Shown piece after piece: positions 25,502 to 34,667 of a stretch of 64,000 nucleotides of DNA. Source of the DNA: Microbacterium sp. SD291 (GTDB lineage: Bacteria > Actinomycetota > Actinomycetes > Actinomycetales > Microbacteriaceae); contig NZ_JADIJR010000011.1 in NCBI RefSeq assembly GCF_017355365.1, forward strand, positions 55,792-119,791, read 5' to 3'. A program made the position numbers and the translations under genes. Under the pieces are notes generated by a model, which was given only the letters and a program-made list of their open reading frames with translations, had not been told where the DNA came from and ran no database searches. The stretch's first letter is position 1. Each line of letters opens with the position of its first letter.

Positions 25502-26581
25502 GTGTTCGAGTCCGTCCAGACTCTGATCGACGAGCATCGCCGGGTCCAGGAGGAGCTCTCCGACCCGGCGGTGCACGCCGACGCCGCTCGCGCGAAGCGC
25601 GTGAACCGCCGCTACGCCGAGCTGTCGAGGATCGTCGCGGCGCATGAGGCGTGGGCTGCGGCATCCGAGGACCTGGATGCCGCGCGGGAGCTCGCCCGTG
25701 AGGACGACGCGTTCGCTGAGGAGATCCCCGCCCTGGAGCAGGGTCTGCAGGCCGCGCAGGAGCGGCTCCGTCGCCTGCTGATCCCGCGCGACCCTGACGA
25801 TGCCCGTGACGTGATCATGGAGATCAAGGCGGGGGAGGGCGGTGCCGAGTCGGCGCTGTTCGCCGCCGACCTGCTGCGGATGTACGTGCAGTATGCGGCA
25901 TCCAAGGGCTGGAAGACCGAGCTGCTCGAGCGCAACGAGTCCGACCTCGGCGGCTACAAGGACGTCCAGGTCGCGATCAAGGGCACCTCGACCGACCCGG
26001 CTCAGGGCGTCTGGGCGCACCTGAAGTACGAGGGCGGCGTGCACCGGGTGCAGCGCGTGCCGGCGACCGAGTCGCAGGGCCGCATCCACACCTCGACCAC
26101 CGGCGTGCTCGTCTTCCCCGAGGTCGATGAGCCCGAGGAGATCCAGATCGACCAGAACGATCTGAAGATCGACGTGTTCCGCTCGTCGGGCCCTGGTGGG
26201 CAGTCGGTGAACACGACCGATTCGGCCGTGCGCATCACGCACCTGCCCAGCGGCATCGTCGTCTCCATGCAGAACGAGAAGTCGCAGCTGCAGAACCGCG
26301 AGGCCGCGATGCGCGTGCTCCGCGCCCGGCTGCTCGCGAAGCAGCAGGAGGAGCTGGACGCCGTGGCATCGGATGCCCGCAGGTCCCAGATCCGCACGAT
26401 GGATCGTTCCGAGCGCATCCGCACGTACAACTTCCCGGAGAACCGGATCGCCGACCATCGCACCGGCTTCAAGGCGTACAACCTCGACCAGGTCATGGAC
26501 GGCGCCCTCGAGCCGATCATCGAGAGCGCGATCCAGGCGGACGAAGAGGCCCGGCTCGCCGCCGTCGGCTCCACGTCCTGA
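25502..26581 (+). CDS. prfA: Peptide chain release factor 1
   Basis: 359 aa, GTG start 11 bases after rho with GGAG upstream. N-terminal coiled-coil domain 1, then the domain 2 sequence. The catalytic GGQ motif reads [20 protein letters not shown] (Gln about 238), and the codon-recognition PxT-type loop of RF1 lies in [18 protein letters not shown] (PAT, about 191-193). Releases finished peptides at UAA and UAG. The GGQ glutamine is the target of PrmC, whose gene normally follows directly but here is displaced by 2.1 kb. Confidence 0.97.
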   Translation: MFESVQTLIDEHRRVQEELSDPAVHADAARAKRVNRRYAELSRIVAAHEAWAAASEDLDAARELAREDDAFAEEIPALEQGLQAAQERLRRLLIPRDPDDARDVIMEIKAGEGGAESALFAADLLRMYVQYAASKGWKTELLERNESDLGGYKDVQVAIKGTSTDPAQGVWAHLKYEGGVHRVQRVPATESQGRIHTSTTGVLVFPEVDEPEEIQIDQNDLKIDVFRSSGPGGQSVNTTDSAVRITHLPSGIVVSMQNEKSQLQNREAAMRVLRARLLAKQQEELDAVASDARRSQIRTMDRSERIRTYNFPENRIADHRTGFKAYNLDQVMDGALEPIIESAIQADEEARLAAVGSTS

Positions 26582-26608
26582 CTTCAAGACCCCGGTGGAT
26601 TCCAGCCG

Positions 26609-27027
26609 GTGACGGAGGTGGCCGTCGCGACTCGCGCGAAGCTCGAGACCTTCGCCGAGCGCATCCTGGCGCGCCGAAGCTGAGGCGGGCGCTCGATCTC
26701 GCCCGCACGGGCGCCGCGTCGCCGCCGGAGACGCAGATCCGGCTGATCATCCGGGATGCGGGTCTGCCCGAGCCGTCGCTGGACGTCGACGCGTACGACG
26801 AGTTCGGGCGCTTTCTCGGCTGCAGCGAGCTCGCGTACCCGGAACTCACAGTCGCCATCGAGTACGAGAGCGACGGGCACCTCGTCCGAAGCCAGCTGGA
26901 GCGCGACATCGACAAGTATCAGGCGTACGCGGAGGCGGGCTGGCATGTCGTGCGGCTCACATCGGAGCATGTGCACTGGACGCCGAGCGAGTCCGTGCGC
27001 CGGATCCGTGCCGCTCGCAACCGCTGA
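26609..27027 (+). pseudogene. Degraded DUF559 (PDDEXK/Vsr-like) gene: N-terminus lost and frameshifted
   Basis: A reading frame from 26609 gives ...TRAKLETFAER and then shifts at about 26660-26664; adding one base restores ERHPGAPKLRRALDLA and continues to a TGA at 27025-27027. The joined sequence has DUF559-family features: RALDLARTGAASPPETQIRL, then ELTVAIEYESDGHLVR, ERDIDKYQAYAEAGWHVVRLTSEH (variants of EyDG..H, D..r...l...GW.vvR). Intact proteins of this type are about 280-320 aa; the N-terminal 150 or so are missing. No start codon with a ribosome site. Probably a remnant left by insertion or deletion downstream of prfA; the frameshift could also be a sequencing error. Confidence 0.65.
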
Positions 27028-27038
27028 AGCCCGAACAC

Positions 27039-27103
27039 CCGTCTGTTTGCGCCGAACGCATGCTCCGGGGCCGCCGGAACATGCGTCCGACGCAAACAGA
27101 CGG
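27039..27103. terminator. Long inverted repeat between convergent units, probable bidirectional terminator
   Basis: A 65-base imperfect palindrome: CCGTCTGTTTGCG (27039-27051) pairs perfectly with CGCAAACAGACGG (27091-27103), and the following GAACGCATG/CATGCGTCC arms also pair apart from two mismatches, enclosing CTCCGG...CCGGAA. It lies between the pseudogene (plus) and the cysE stop (minus), as expected of a shared terminator; no strong U-run follows on either side. Confidence 0.6.
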
Positions 27104-27106
27104 TCT

Positions 27107-27676
27107 TCAGATCGAGTAGTCGGGGGCGGTGAGCAGCGCGCGGGTGTCCTCGCCGGGAGTGCGCGTGCGCGCCTTCGCCGGGATGCCGACCAGGACGCTG
27201 TCGGCGGGGGCGTCGCGTGTCACGACCGCGTTCGCGCCGACCACGGAACCCGCGCCGATCGTGATCGGGCCGAGGATCTTCGCGCCGGCGCCGACTGCGA
27301 CGCCATCGCCGAGGGTCGGATGCCGTTTGCCGGAGTCGCGCGTGCGACCGCCCAGCGTCACTCCGTGATAGAGCATCACGTCATCGCCGATCTCGGCGGT
27401 CTCGCCGATCACGACGCCCATGCCGTGATCGATGAAGAAGCGGTGGCCGATCGTGGCGCCGGGGTGGATCTCGATCCCGGTCAGCCATCGCGTGAGCTGC
27501 GAGCCGACGCGGGCGACGAAACGCGCCCTGTGGGTCCAGAGCCAGTGCCACGCGCGGTGCCCCCACATGGCGTGCAGCCCGGGGTACAGCAGCGCGATCT
27601 CCAGGCTCGAGCGCGCGGCGGGATCCCGCAGCTTGGCAGCTGCGAGATCCTCGCGCATTCGTGAGACGGCGCTCAT
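27107..27676 (-). CDS. cysE: Serine O-acetyltransferase
   Basis: 189 aa, the short bacterial CysE form without the long N-terminal extension. Left-handed beta-helix hexapeptide repeats run from [11 protein letters not shown] to the end, with [20 protein letters not shown] and [20 protein letters not shown] as signature; the catalytic His and Asp of the family lie in HGVTLGG and IDHG. Makes O-acetylserine from serine and acetyl-CoA. The ATG overlaps the cysK stop by one base, so the two enzymes of cysteine synthesis are coupled. Confidence 0.95.
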   Translation of the reverse strand: MSAVSRMREDLAAAKLRDPAARSSLEIALLYPGLHAMWGHRAWHWLWTHRARFVARVGSQLTRWLTGIEIHPGATIGHRFFIDHGMGVVIGETAEIGDDVMLYHGVTLGGRTRDSGKRHPTLGDGVAVGAGAKILGPITIGAGSVVGANAVVTRDAPADSVLVGIPAKARTRTPGEDTRALLTAPDYSI

Positions 27677-28614
27677 CAGTCTTCGCGGATGTCCTCGAAC
27701 AGTGCGGTCGACAGGTAGCGCTCGCCCGTGTCGGGGATGATCACGACGATCTTCTTGCCCGCGTTCTCCGGACGGGCCGCGACCTGCAGTGCAGCCCATG
27801 CGGCGGCGCCGCTGGAGATGCCGACCAGCAGGCCCTCCTTCGCAGCGAGCGCGCGAGCGGTCGACAGTGCGTCCTCGAACTCGACGGTGACGACCTCGTC
27901 GAAGATGTCGGTGTCGAGGATCGGCGGGACGAAGTTCGGGCCGATGCCCTGGATCTTCGCGGGGCCGGGCGTGCCCTGCGAGAGCAGAGGAGAGGCGGTC
28001 GGCTCGACGGCGATCACCTTGACGTCGGGCTTGCGCTGCTTGAGCACCTGGCCGACGCCGGTGATGGTTCCGCCGGTGCCGATGCCGGCGACGAAGATGT
28101 CGACCTCGCCGTCGGTGTCGCGCCAGATCTCCTCCGCCGTGGTGCGGCGGTGGATCTCGGCGTTGGCCTCGTTCTCGAACTGCTTCGCCAGGATCGCACC
28201 GGGCGTCTCGGCGGCGATGCGCTCGGCCTCGGCGACCGCGCCCTTCATGCCGAGCGTCGGGTCGGTGAGCACGAGCTGCGCGCCGAACGCCTTGAGCAGC
28301 ACGCGGCGCTCCTTCGACATCGACGCCGGCATCGTGAGGATCACGTTGTAACCGCGGGCGGCGCCGACCAGGGACAGCGCGATGCCGGTGTTGCCGCTCG
28401 TCGCCTCGACGATCGTGCCGCCGGGTGCGAGCGTGCCCGCCTCCTCGGCCGCGTTGATGATCGCGATCCCGAGACGGTCCTTCACGCTGGAGCCGGGGTT
28501 GAAGTACTCGAGCTTGGCGTAGACCTCGGCGCCGCTGCCTTCGGTCACGCGGTTCAGGCGCACGAGAGGGGTGTTGCCGAAAGCGGTCGTGATATCGGGA
28601 TGGATGCCGGGCAT
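27676..28614 (-). CDS. cysK: Cysteine synthase (O-acetylserine sulfhydrylase)
   Basis: 312 aa, PLP fold II. N-terminal [11 protein letters not shown] and the PLP Lys in [11 protein letters not shown] (about 43); [10 protein letters not shown] is the substrate-binding Asn loop (about 70-79), [10 protein letters not shown] the phosphate loop (about 178-187). The C-terminal Ser-Gly loop is GISSGAA. Converts O-acetylserine and sulfide to cysteine. It precedes cysE in the operon. Start ATG 28614 has AGGAAAGG upstream. The C-terminus ends FEDIRED, so the family tip that inserts CysE is not obviously altered. Confidence 0.96.
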   Translation of the reverse strand: MPGIHPDITTAFGNTPLVRLNRVTEGSGAEVYAKLEYFNPGSSVKDRLGIAIINAAEEAGTLAPGGTIVEATSGNTGIALSLVGAARGYNVILTMPASMSKERRVLLKAFGAQLVLTDPTLGMKGAVAEAERIAAETPGAILAKQFENEANAEIHRRTTAEEIWRDTDGEVDIFVAGIGTGGTITGVGQVLKQRKPDVKVIAVEPTASPLLSQGTPGPAKIQGIGPNFVPPILDTDIFDEVVTVEFEDALSTARALAAKEGLLVGISSGAAAWAALQVAARPENAGKKIVVIIPDTGERYLSTALFEDIRED

Positions 28615-28627
28615 TGGCGGACCTTTC

Positions 28628-28652
28628 CTGGGCGAGACTGTGTGTCGCCCAG
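28628..28652 (-). promoter_or_regulatory. Inverted repeat overlapping cysK promoter, candidate operator
   Basis: CTGGGCGA (28628-28635) and TCGCCCAG (28645-28652) form a perfect 8-bp dyad with a 9-base spacer. On the minus strand TAGGCT (28656-28651), a -10 candidate, overlaps one arm, so the predicted transcription start falls inside the dyad. This fits an operator controlling cysteine synthesis better than an RNA hairpin. The regulator is unknown. Confidence 0.35.
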
Positions 28653-28734
28653 CCTAGGTGAGTGCGCGTCCGGTTCCGCCGATGCGACGGATTGTGACGC
28701 ATCTTTCCAGGAGGGCGCGGACGGCCAGTGCCTC

Positions 28735-28740
28735 TACGCT
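28735..28740 (+). promoter_or_regulatory. -10 element of leaderless promoter (prmC)
   Basis: TACGCT ends 6 bases before ATG 28747. The spacer GGAGAC resembles a ribosome site but would be too close to act if transcription began at the ATG. Confidence 0.5.
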
Positions 28741-28746
28741 GGAGAC

Positions 28747-29607
28747 ATGCCAGACGACTCCCTCGCCGCCCTCGTGCGCGCCTCGGCGCAGCGCCTCGCC
28801 GAAGCAGGAGTGCCCGACCCCCTGGTAGACGCCGAGCTCCTGGCCGGCCACGTGCTCGGCCGGCGCCGCGGCGAAGTGCAGGCGGCCCTCATCCGCGGCG
28901 ATGCCCTCGACGAGGCGGATGCCGCGAGGCTCGATGCCCTCGTCGCCCGCCGGGCCGCCCGCGAGCCGCTGCAGCACATCACGGGCACCGCGCCCTTCCG
29001 TCATCTCGAGCTCGCCGTCGGCCCCGGCGTGTTCGTGCCGCGGCCGGAGACCGAGACTGTCGTGCAGTTCGCGATCGACGCGCTGCTGAGCTCGCCTGAA
29101 CCCGATCCGATCGGCGTCGACCTCGGCACCGGCAGCGGCGCGATCGCGCTCGCCATGGCGACCGAGGTGCCGCACGCCCGCATCTTCGCCGCGGAGCTCT
29201 CCGCCGACGCCTTTCCCTGGGCGCAGCGCAACACGGCGGGCGTGACGAACCTCACGCTCGTCAACGACGATCTCGCCCACGCGTTCGCGGAACTCGACGG
29301 CACGGCATCCGTCGTGATCTCCAACCCGCCCTACGTTCCGGACGCCGCGATCCCGCGCGACCCGGAGGTGCGGCTCTTCGACCCGGCCATGGCGCTGTAC
29401 GGGGGAGAGGACGGCCTCGACATCGTCCGGGTCCTCAGCACGCGGGCGCTCGGACTGCTGCGCGGGGGCGGGACGCTGGTGATCGAGCACGGCGAACTCC
29501 AGGGCGAGGAGATCCGCCGCCTCCTCGACGCGGACGGCTGGCGCGCGACGGCGACCCACCACGACCTGACCCTGCGCGACCGCGCGACCACCGCAGTCCG
29601 GCCCTGA
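28747..29607 (+). CDS. prmC: Peptide chain release factor N5-glutamine methyltransferase
   Basis: 286 aa. N-terminal helical domain (about 1-80), then the SAM-binding motif [13 protein letters not shown] (about 121-133) and the family's SNPPYVPD (about 196-203), which contacts the glutamine substrate. Methylates the GGQ glutamine of RF1 and RF2. Although its substrate gene prfA is in this window, the two are separated by opposite-strand cysK-cysE and a pseudogene, and prmC has its own leaderless-type promoter. A much longer in-frame reading upstream is a shadow of cysK and was discarded. Confidence 0.94.
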   Translation: MPDDSLAALVRASAQRLAEAGVPDPLVDAELLAGHVLGRRRGEVQAALIRGDALDEADAARLDALVARRAAREPLQHITGTAPFRHLELAVGPGVFVPRPETETVVQFAIDALLSSPEPDPIGVDLGTGSGAIALAMATEVPHARIFAAELSADAFPWAQRNTAGVTNLTLVNDDLAHAFAELDGTASVVISNPPYVPDAAIPRDPEVRLFDPAMALYGGEDGLDIVRVLSTRALGLLRGGGTLVIEHGELQGEEIRRLLDADGWRATATHHDLTLRDRATTAVRP

Positions 29608-29642
29608 AGACTCACTCCCCGTTCACCCAGCCTCATCACAAC

Positions 29643-29648
29643 TAGAAT
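29643..29648 (+). promoter_or_regulatory. -10 element, tsaC
   Basis: TAGAAT, 9 bases before ATG 29658, without a ribosome site in the spacer. Short-leader promoter like that of argS. Confidence 0.45.
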
Positions 29649-29657
29649 CGAACAGTC

Positions 29658-30362
29658 ATGTCCTCCATCTTCGATTGCGGCGACGAGGCGCAGCTCCTCG
29701 CCGGAATGCGCCACGCACGTCAGGCCATCGGCCGCGGCGAGCTCATCGTCATGCCCACCGACACGGTCTACGGCGTCGCAGCCGACGCGTTCTCGCCGGC
29801 GGCGGTCCAGCGTCTGCTCGATGCGAAGGGACGCGGCCGGGACCAGCCGCCGCCCGTGCTGATCGGCACGAAGGAGACTCTCGCGGCTCTCGCCGAGACG
29901 GTCCCCGAGCCGGTCGAGCGCCTCGTCGAGGCGTTCTGGCCCGGCGGGCTGACCATCGTCCTGCCCGCCCAGCAGTCCCTGGTGTGGGATCTCGGCGAGA
30001 CCGAGGGGACGGTCGCCGTGCGGATGCCGGAGGGCAGGGTGGCTCTCGAGCTGCTCGCAGAGACCGGCCCGCTGGCCGTGTCCAGCGCCAACCTCACCGG
30101 GCGCAGCGCCGCGATCTCGGCGCTCGACGCGGAGCGGATGCTGGGCGACAGCGTCGCCGTGTACCTCGCAGACGGCCTGAGCAGGGACGGCATCGCGTCG
30201 ACGATCGTGGACGCGACCTCGCTCGTGCGGCGCGACCCTGAGGCCGAGCCCGGACGCGTGCGCATCCTCCGCGCCGGCGCGGTCTCGCGCGAGCAGCTGC
30301 GGGAGGTCCTCGGCGAGCTGCTCGAACCCGACGAGCAGGAGGAAGCGGACGGGGATTCGTGA
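29658..30362 (+). CDS. tsaC: L-threonylcarbamoyladenylate synthase
   Basis: 234 aa, Sua5/YrdC/YwlC family. Conserved start of the fold: GRGELIVMPTDTVYGVAADAF (about 27-47) with the K/R-rich nucleotide site, KGRGRDQPPPVLIG (about 60-73), FWPGGLTIVLPA (about 96-107) and SSANLTGRSA (about 148-157). Makes threonylcarbamoyl-AMP from threonine, bicarbonate and ATP for t6A37 of tRNAs. Slightly longer than E. coli TsaC but without a full Sua5 domain. Its stop overlaps the GTG of the next gene. Confidence 0.94.
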   Translation: MSSIFDCGDEAQLLAGMRHARQAIGRGELIVMPTDTVYGVAADAFSPAAVQRLLDAKGRGRDQPPPVLIGTKETLAALAETVPEPVERLVEAFWPGGLTIVLPAQQSLVWDLGETEGTVAVRMPEGRVALELLAETGPLAVSSANLTGRSAAISALDAERMLGDSVAVYLADGLSRDGIASTIVDATSLVRRDPEAEPGRVRILRAGAVSREQLREVLGELLEPDEQEEADGDS

Positions 30363-31528
30363 AGCAGTACCTCTTCACGATCATCATCACCGCCGCGATC
30401 ACGTTCGCACTGACCTGGGCGGTCTGGCGGCTGAGTCTTCGGTTCAAGCTCTACCCGAGCATCCGCGAGCGCGACGTGCACACCACGCCGACGCCGCGTC
30501 TGGGTGGCGTCGCGATCTTCCTCGGGATAGCCGCCGCGATCGGCTTCTCCGCGCTGAACCCGTTCTTCGCCACGATGTGGATGCCGCCGCAGACCATGTG
30601 GTCGATCCTCGCCGCGGGTCTCCTGATCGCGATCATCGGCGTCGTGGACGACTTGTGGGATCTGGACTGGATGATCAAGCTCGGGGCGCAGTTCCTCGCC
30701 GCCGGCATCATCACGGTCGGCGGGGGACTCCAGATCCTGTCGCTGCCGTTCGGGGACATGCTGGTGTTCTCCAGCTGGCTGAGCATCACGATGACGATGT
30801 TCGCGATCGTGATCGTGATGAACGCCGTGAACTTCATCGACGGCCTCGACGGGCTCGTCGCCGGCGTCTGCCTGATCTCCAACGGCGTGTTCTTCGCGTA
30901 CTCCTACATCGTCACGCGCGACACCGGGGCGTCGACCTACTTCAACCTCTCCACGTTCCTCGCTGCGGTGCTGATCGGGGCGTGCCTGGGCTTCCTGCCG
31001 CTGAACTGGAGCCCCGCGAAGCTGTTCATGGGCGACTCCGGGGCGCTCGTGATGGGACTGCTGATGGCGACGAGCGCGATCGCCCTCACCGGTCAGCTGG
31101 ACCCGTCGGTCATCGACCCCGAGCGCATCGGCCGCTCCGGCCTCCTCGGCGCGTTCATCCCGATCCTGCTGCCCCTGCTCGTGGTGCTCCTGCCCTTGCT
31201 GGACTTCGGCCTCGCGGTGCTGCGCCGCATGAGCGCGGGCAAGTCCCCGTTCTCACCCGATCGCAAGCACCTGCACCACCGGATGCTGGACCTGGGGCAT
31301 CGCGACCGCGACGCCGTCCTCATCTTCTACGCGTGGACCGCGGTGATCTCCCTCGCCGTGCTGCTGATGTACGTCGGCGCGCGCGAGGACTGGCCGGGGC
31401 AGTATCTGCCGGGCGTCGGCTTCGGCGTCGTCGGCATCGTGGCCTGCCTCTTGATCACCCTGAACCCCTCCCGCCCCCGCAGACCGGCGGCGGGAGCCGC
31501 GCCCGACCCGACATCCGTGGAGTCCTGA
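30359..31528 (+). CDS. MraY/WecA-family UDP-sugar:undecaprenyl-phosphate sugar-1-phosphate transferase
   Basis: 389 aa with about eleven transmembrane helices. Family motifs: GVVDDLWDLDW (Asp-rich Mg site, about 97-107), NAVNFIDGLDGLVAG (about 155-169), DSGALVMG, and the cytoplasmic HLHHRMLDLGH loop (about 303-313). WecA-type enzymes link GlcNAc-1-phosphate to polyprenyl phosphate to begin teichoic acid, arabinogalactan or other wall polysaccharides. GTGA overlap with tsaC and TGATG overlap with the next gene put it in a run leading to the ATP synthase operon, as in mycobacteria. Confidence 0.9.
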   Translation: MKQYLFTIIITAAITFALTWAVWRLSLRFKLYPSIRERDVHTTPTPRLGGVAIFLGIAAAIGFSALNPFFATMWMPPQTMWSILAAGLLIAIIGVVDDLWDLDWMIKLGAQFLAAGIITVGGGLQILSLPFGDMLVFSSWLSITMTMFAIVIVMNAVNFIDGLDGLVAGVCLISNGVFFAYSYIVTRDTGASTYFNLSTFLAAVLIGACLGFLPLNWSPAKLFMGDSGALVMGLLMATSAIALTGQLDPSVIDPERIGRSGLLGAFIPILLPLLVVLLPLLDFGLAVLRRMSAGKSPFSPDRKHLHHRMLDLGHRDRDAVLIFYAWTAVISLAVLLMYVGAREDWPGQYLPGVGFGVVGIVACLLITLNPSRPRRPAAGAAPDPTSVES

Positions 31529-32034
31529 TGAGCCCGAACCCCGTTTCCAGCACGCCGATCCTGCGGCGCACCCTGATCTGGTCGGCGGTGGCGACTGTGG
31601 TCCTGGCGGTCGTCGCCGGCGGCGTCGGCTTCCTGGTCGCACAGGGGGAGGGGCTGGTCAGCGGCCTGCTCGGCGTGCTGCTCGCCGCGCTCTTCCTGGC
31701 GATCACCGGCATCAGCATCCTGATCGCGAACCGCTGGTACGGGGAGCCGCTCTACGTCCAGCTGTTCTTCGCGATCGTGCTCGGCGGCTGGCTGCTCAAG
31801 CTCGGCGTCTTCTTCCTGATCATGGTGTCGGTGAGCGGGCAGCCGTGGATCCATCCGACCGTGTTCCTGCTCTCGATCGTCGCCGGTGTCCTGATGTCGC
31901 TCGTGATCGACGCGATCGTGCTGATGAAGATGCGCCTGCCCGCCGTGAGCGACGCGTCGCTGCCGACGGAGGTCCCGGAGGACCGGGCGCCCGGCGCTCC
32001 GGAGCGGCCCTCAGAGGGCGGCGCCGCGTCTTAG
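31528..32034 (+). CDS. AtpI-like small membrane protein
   Basis: 168 aa, four hydrophobic helices (about 12-34, 42-65, 74-98, 107-133) and a Pro/Glu-rich cytoplasmic tail. Position directly before atpB and helix layout match the poorly conserved AtpI-type proteins that assist c-ring assembly in many bacteria; sequence similarity to classical AtpI is weak. ATG overlaps the stop of the WecA-like gene (TGATG). A 93-base gap separates it from atpB. Confidence 0.6.
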   Translation: MSPNPVSSTPILRRTLIWSAVATVVLAVVAGGVGFLVAQGEGLVSGLLGVLLAALFLAITGISILIANRWYGEPLYVQLFFAIVLGGWLLKLGVFFLIMVSVSGQPWIHPTVFLLSIVAGVLMSLVIDAIVLMKMRLPAVSDASLPTEVPEDRAPGAPERPSEGGAAS

Positions 32035-32127
32035 GGAACCCTCAGATTCTGATAGGGTTGACACGTGCCCGCCGCTCGTCCGCGAGCGCTTGCGCTGTGA
32101 AGCACACCGACCATCGTCGCCCCGGTT
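32035..32127 (+). other. atpB: Intergenic region before atpB with inverted repeat and promoter-like hexamers
   Basis: AACCCT (32037-32042) and AGGGTT (32054-32059) form a dyad around CAGATTCTGAT. TAGGGT (32053-32058) could be a -10 with TTAGGG (32031-32036) as a poor -35, and TTGACA (32058-32063) is a perfect -35 hexamer with no good -10 at the right distance. The region may hold the ATP synthase promoter, but the assignment is weak. Confidence 0.3.
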
Positions 32128-33250
<1,123 letters not shown>

Positions 33251-33275
33251 TCGCCGAACTCGACAAGGAGACAGG

Positions 33276-33827
33276 ATGCTGAACGCTCTTGTCACGTCCG
33301 CAGCGGAAGAGGCGGCTCACAACCCGCTGATCCCCGAGTGGTACGACATCATCTGGTCGGGCGTCTGCTTCGTCATCATCCTGGGTGTGGTGTGGAAGGT
33401 CGCACTGCCCAAGATGTACGCGCTGCTCGACGCGCGCTCCGCCGCCATCGAGGGCAACATCGCCAAGGCCGACGCGGCGCAGAAGCAGGCTGAGGCGGCA
33501 CTCGAGGAGTACACCCGCCAGCTCGCCGAGGCACGCACCGAGGCCGGTGAGATCCGTGAGGCCGCCCGCGAGGACGGCAAGAAGATCGTCGCCGAGGCGA
33601 AGGATGCCGCTGCCTCCGAGGCTGCCCGTCTCACGGCGACCGCGCACACGCAGATCGAAGCCGAGCGCCAGACCGCGCTCGTCTCGCTGCGCAGCGAGGT
33701 CGGCTCGCTCGCTCTCGACCTCGCCGGCGGCGTGGTCGGAGAGACGCTCTCCGAGGATGCTCGTGCGGCGGCCGTCGTCGACCGCTTCCTCGCCGAGCTC
33801 GAGGCTTCCGAGAAGGCGGCTCAGTAA
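33276..33827 (+). CDS. atpF: F1Fo ATP synthase subunit b
   Basis: 183 aa. Single N-terminal membrane helix (about 22-42, DIIWSGVCFVIILGVVWKVALP), then a long Ala/Glu/Lys/Gln-rich coiled coil (about 45-160) forming the peripheral stalk. A run with KADAAQKQAEAALEEY is typical of the b-dimer. It is followed immediately by atpH, with the stop TAA and ATG sharing a base (TAATG), which couples production of the two stalk subunits. Confidence 0.95.
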   Translation: MLNALVTSAAEEAAHNPLIPEWYDIIWSGVCFVIILGVVWKVALPKMYALLDARSAAIEGNIAKADAAQKQAEAALEEYTRQLAEARTEAGEIREAAREDGKKIVAEAKDAAASEAARLTATAHTQIEAERQTALVSLRSEVGSLALDLAGGVVGETLSEDARAAAVVDRFLAELEASEKAAQ

Positions 33828-34615
33828 TGGGCAGCGCGACCACTCAGGCACTCGCGGCATCCGCACACGCGCTTGCCGCGGCGTCCGGCGTCACCCTCGA
33901 CACCGCGCGGGAGCTCTTCGCCGCCGCGCGTGCCGTGAGCGAGTCGTCCCAGCTGAGCGGCGCGCTCGCCGACCCCGCGGCTCCGGCCGTGGCGCGACAG
34001 AACGTCGTCGCAGCGGTGTTCGGCGGGTTCTCTCAGGGCGCGCAGAGCGTTCTGAAGACCGTCGTCGCCGAGCGCTGGTCGTCGGCCTCGGAGCTGCTGG
34101 ACGGCATCGAGGAGCTGGCGATCCGCGCTGCGGCGATCGCCGAGCCGCAGGCGGACATCGAGGGGGAGCTGTTCGGCTTCTCCCGCGTGATCGCCGCGAA
34201 CCCCGAGCTCGAGCTCGCTCTCGGCGGGCGTCTCGGGGGACAGCAGGCGAAGGGCGCTCTCGTCGAGCAGCTGCTCGCCGGCGGCGCCAGTGCTCCCGCC
34301 ACGCTGATCGTCTCGTCGCTCGTGCGGCTGCCGCGCGGGCGCCGGGTGCGTCAGCTGCTCAGCCGCGCGATGCGCATCGTCTCGAGCCAGCGCGACCGCG
34401 TGGTCGCGACCGTGCACAGTGCGACGCCGCTCACCGAGGCTCAGCGCACCCGTCTCAGCGACTCGCTCTCGCGTCGCTACGACGGAAACGTCTCGCTCAA
34501 TGTGGTCATCGACCCCGCAGTCGTCGGAGGCCTGCGCGTGCAGATCGCCGATGACGTGATCGATGGCAGCATCTCCGCCCGTCTCGCCGATCTTCGCCAG
34601 AAGCTCGCCGGCTAA
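33827..34615 (+). CDS. atpH: F1Fo ATP synthase subunit delta
   Basis: 262 aa. Longer than the E. coli protein (177 aa) but in the range of actinobacterial delta subunits. N-terminal helical bundle (about 1-110) that caps F1, followed by a C-terminal part with [21 protein letters not shown] and [26 protein letters not shown], the conserved b-binding end. It links F1 to the peripheral stalk. ATG shares a base with the atpF stop. Confidence 0.94.
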   Translation: MGSATTQALAASAHALAAASGVTLDTARELFAAARAVSESSQLSGALADPAAPAVARQNVVAAVFGGFSQGAQSVLKTVVAERWSSASELLDGIEELAIRAAAIAEPQADIEGELFGFSRVIAANPELELALGGRLGGQQAKGALVEQLLAGGASAPATLIVSSLVRLPRGRRVRQLLSRAMRIVSSQRDRVVATVHSATPLTEAQRTRLSDSLSRRYDGNVSLNVVIDPAVVGGLRVQIADDVIDGSISARLADLRQKLAG

Positions 34616-34667
34616 CACGATTTCGCGCGGGGAACCGCGCAGACTCTCTCAATACAAAGGGAAGACA

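Noticed and set aside
28628..28652. The cysK dyad as an RNA hairpin hiding the ribosome site.
   Set aside because: The predicted transcription start falls inside it, so only part would be transcribed. It is kept as a possible DNA operator.
27661..28746. A 362-codon N-terminal extension of prmC across cysK.
   Set aside because: It is antisense to cysK, and the prmC start at 28747 has a good promoter and family length.
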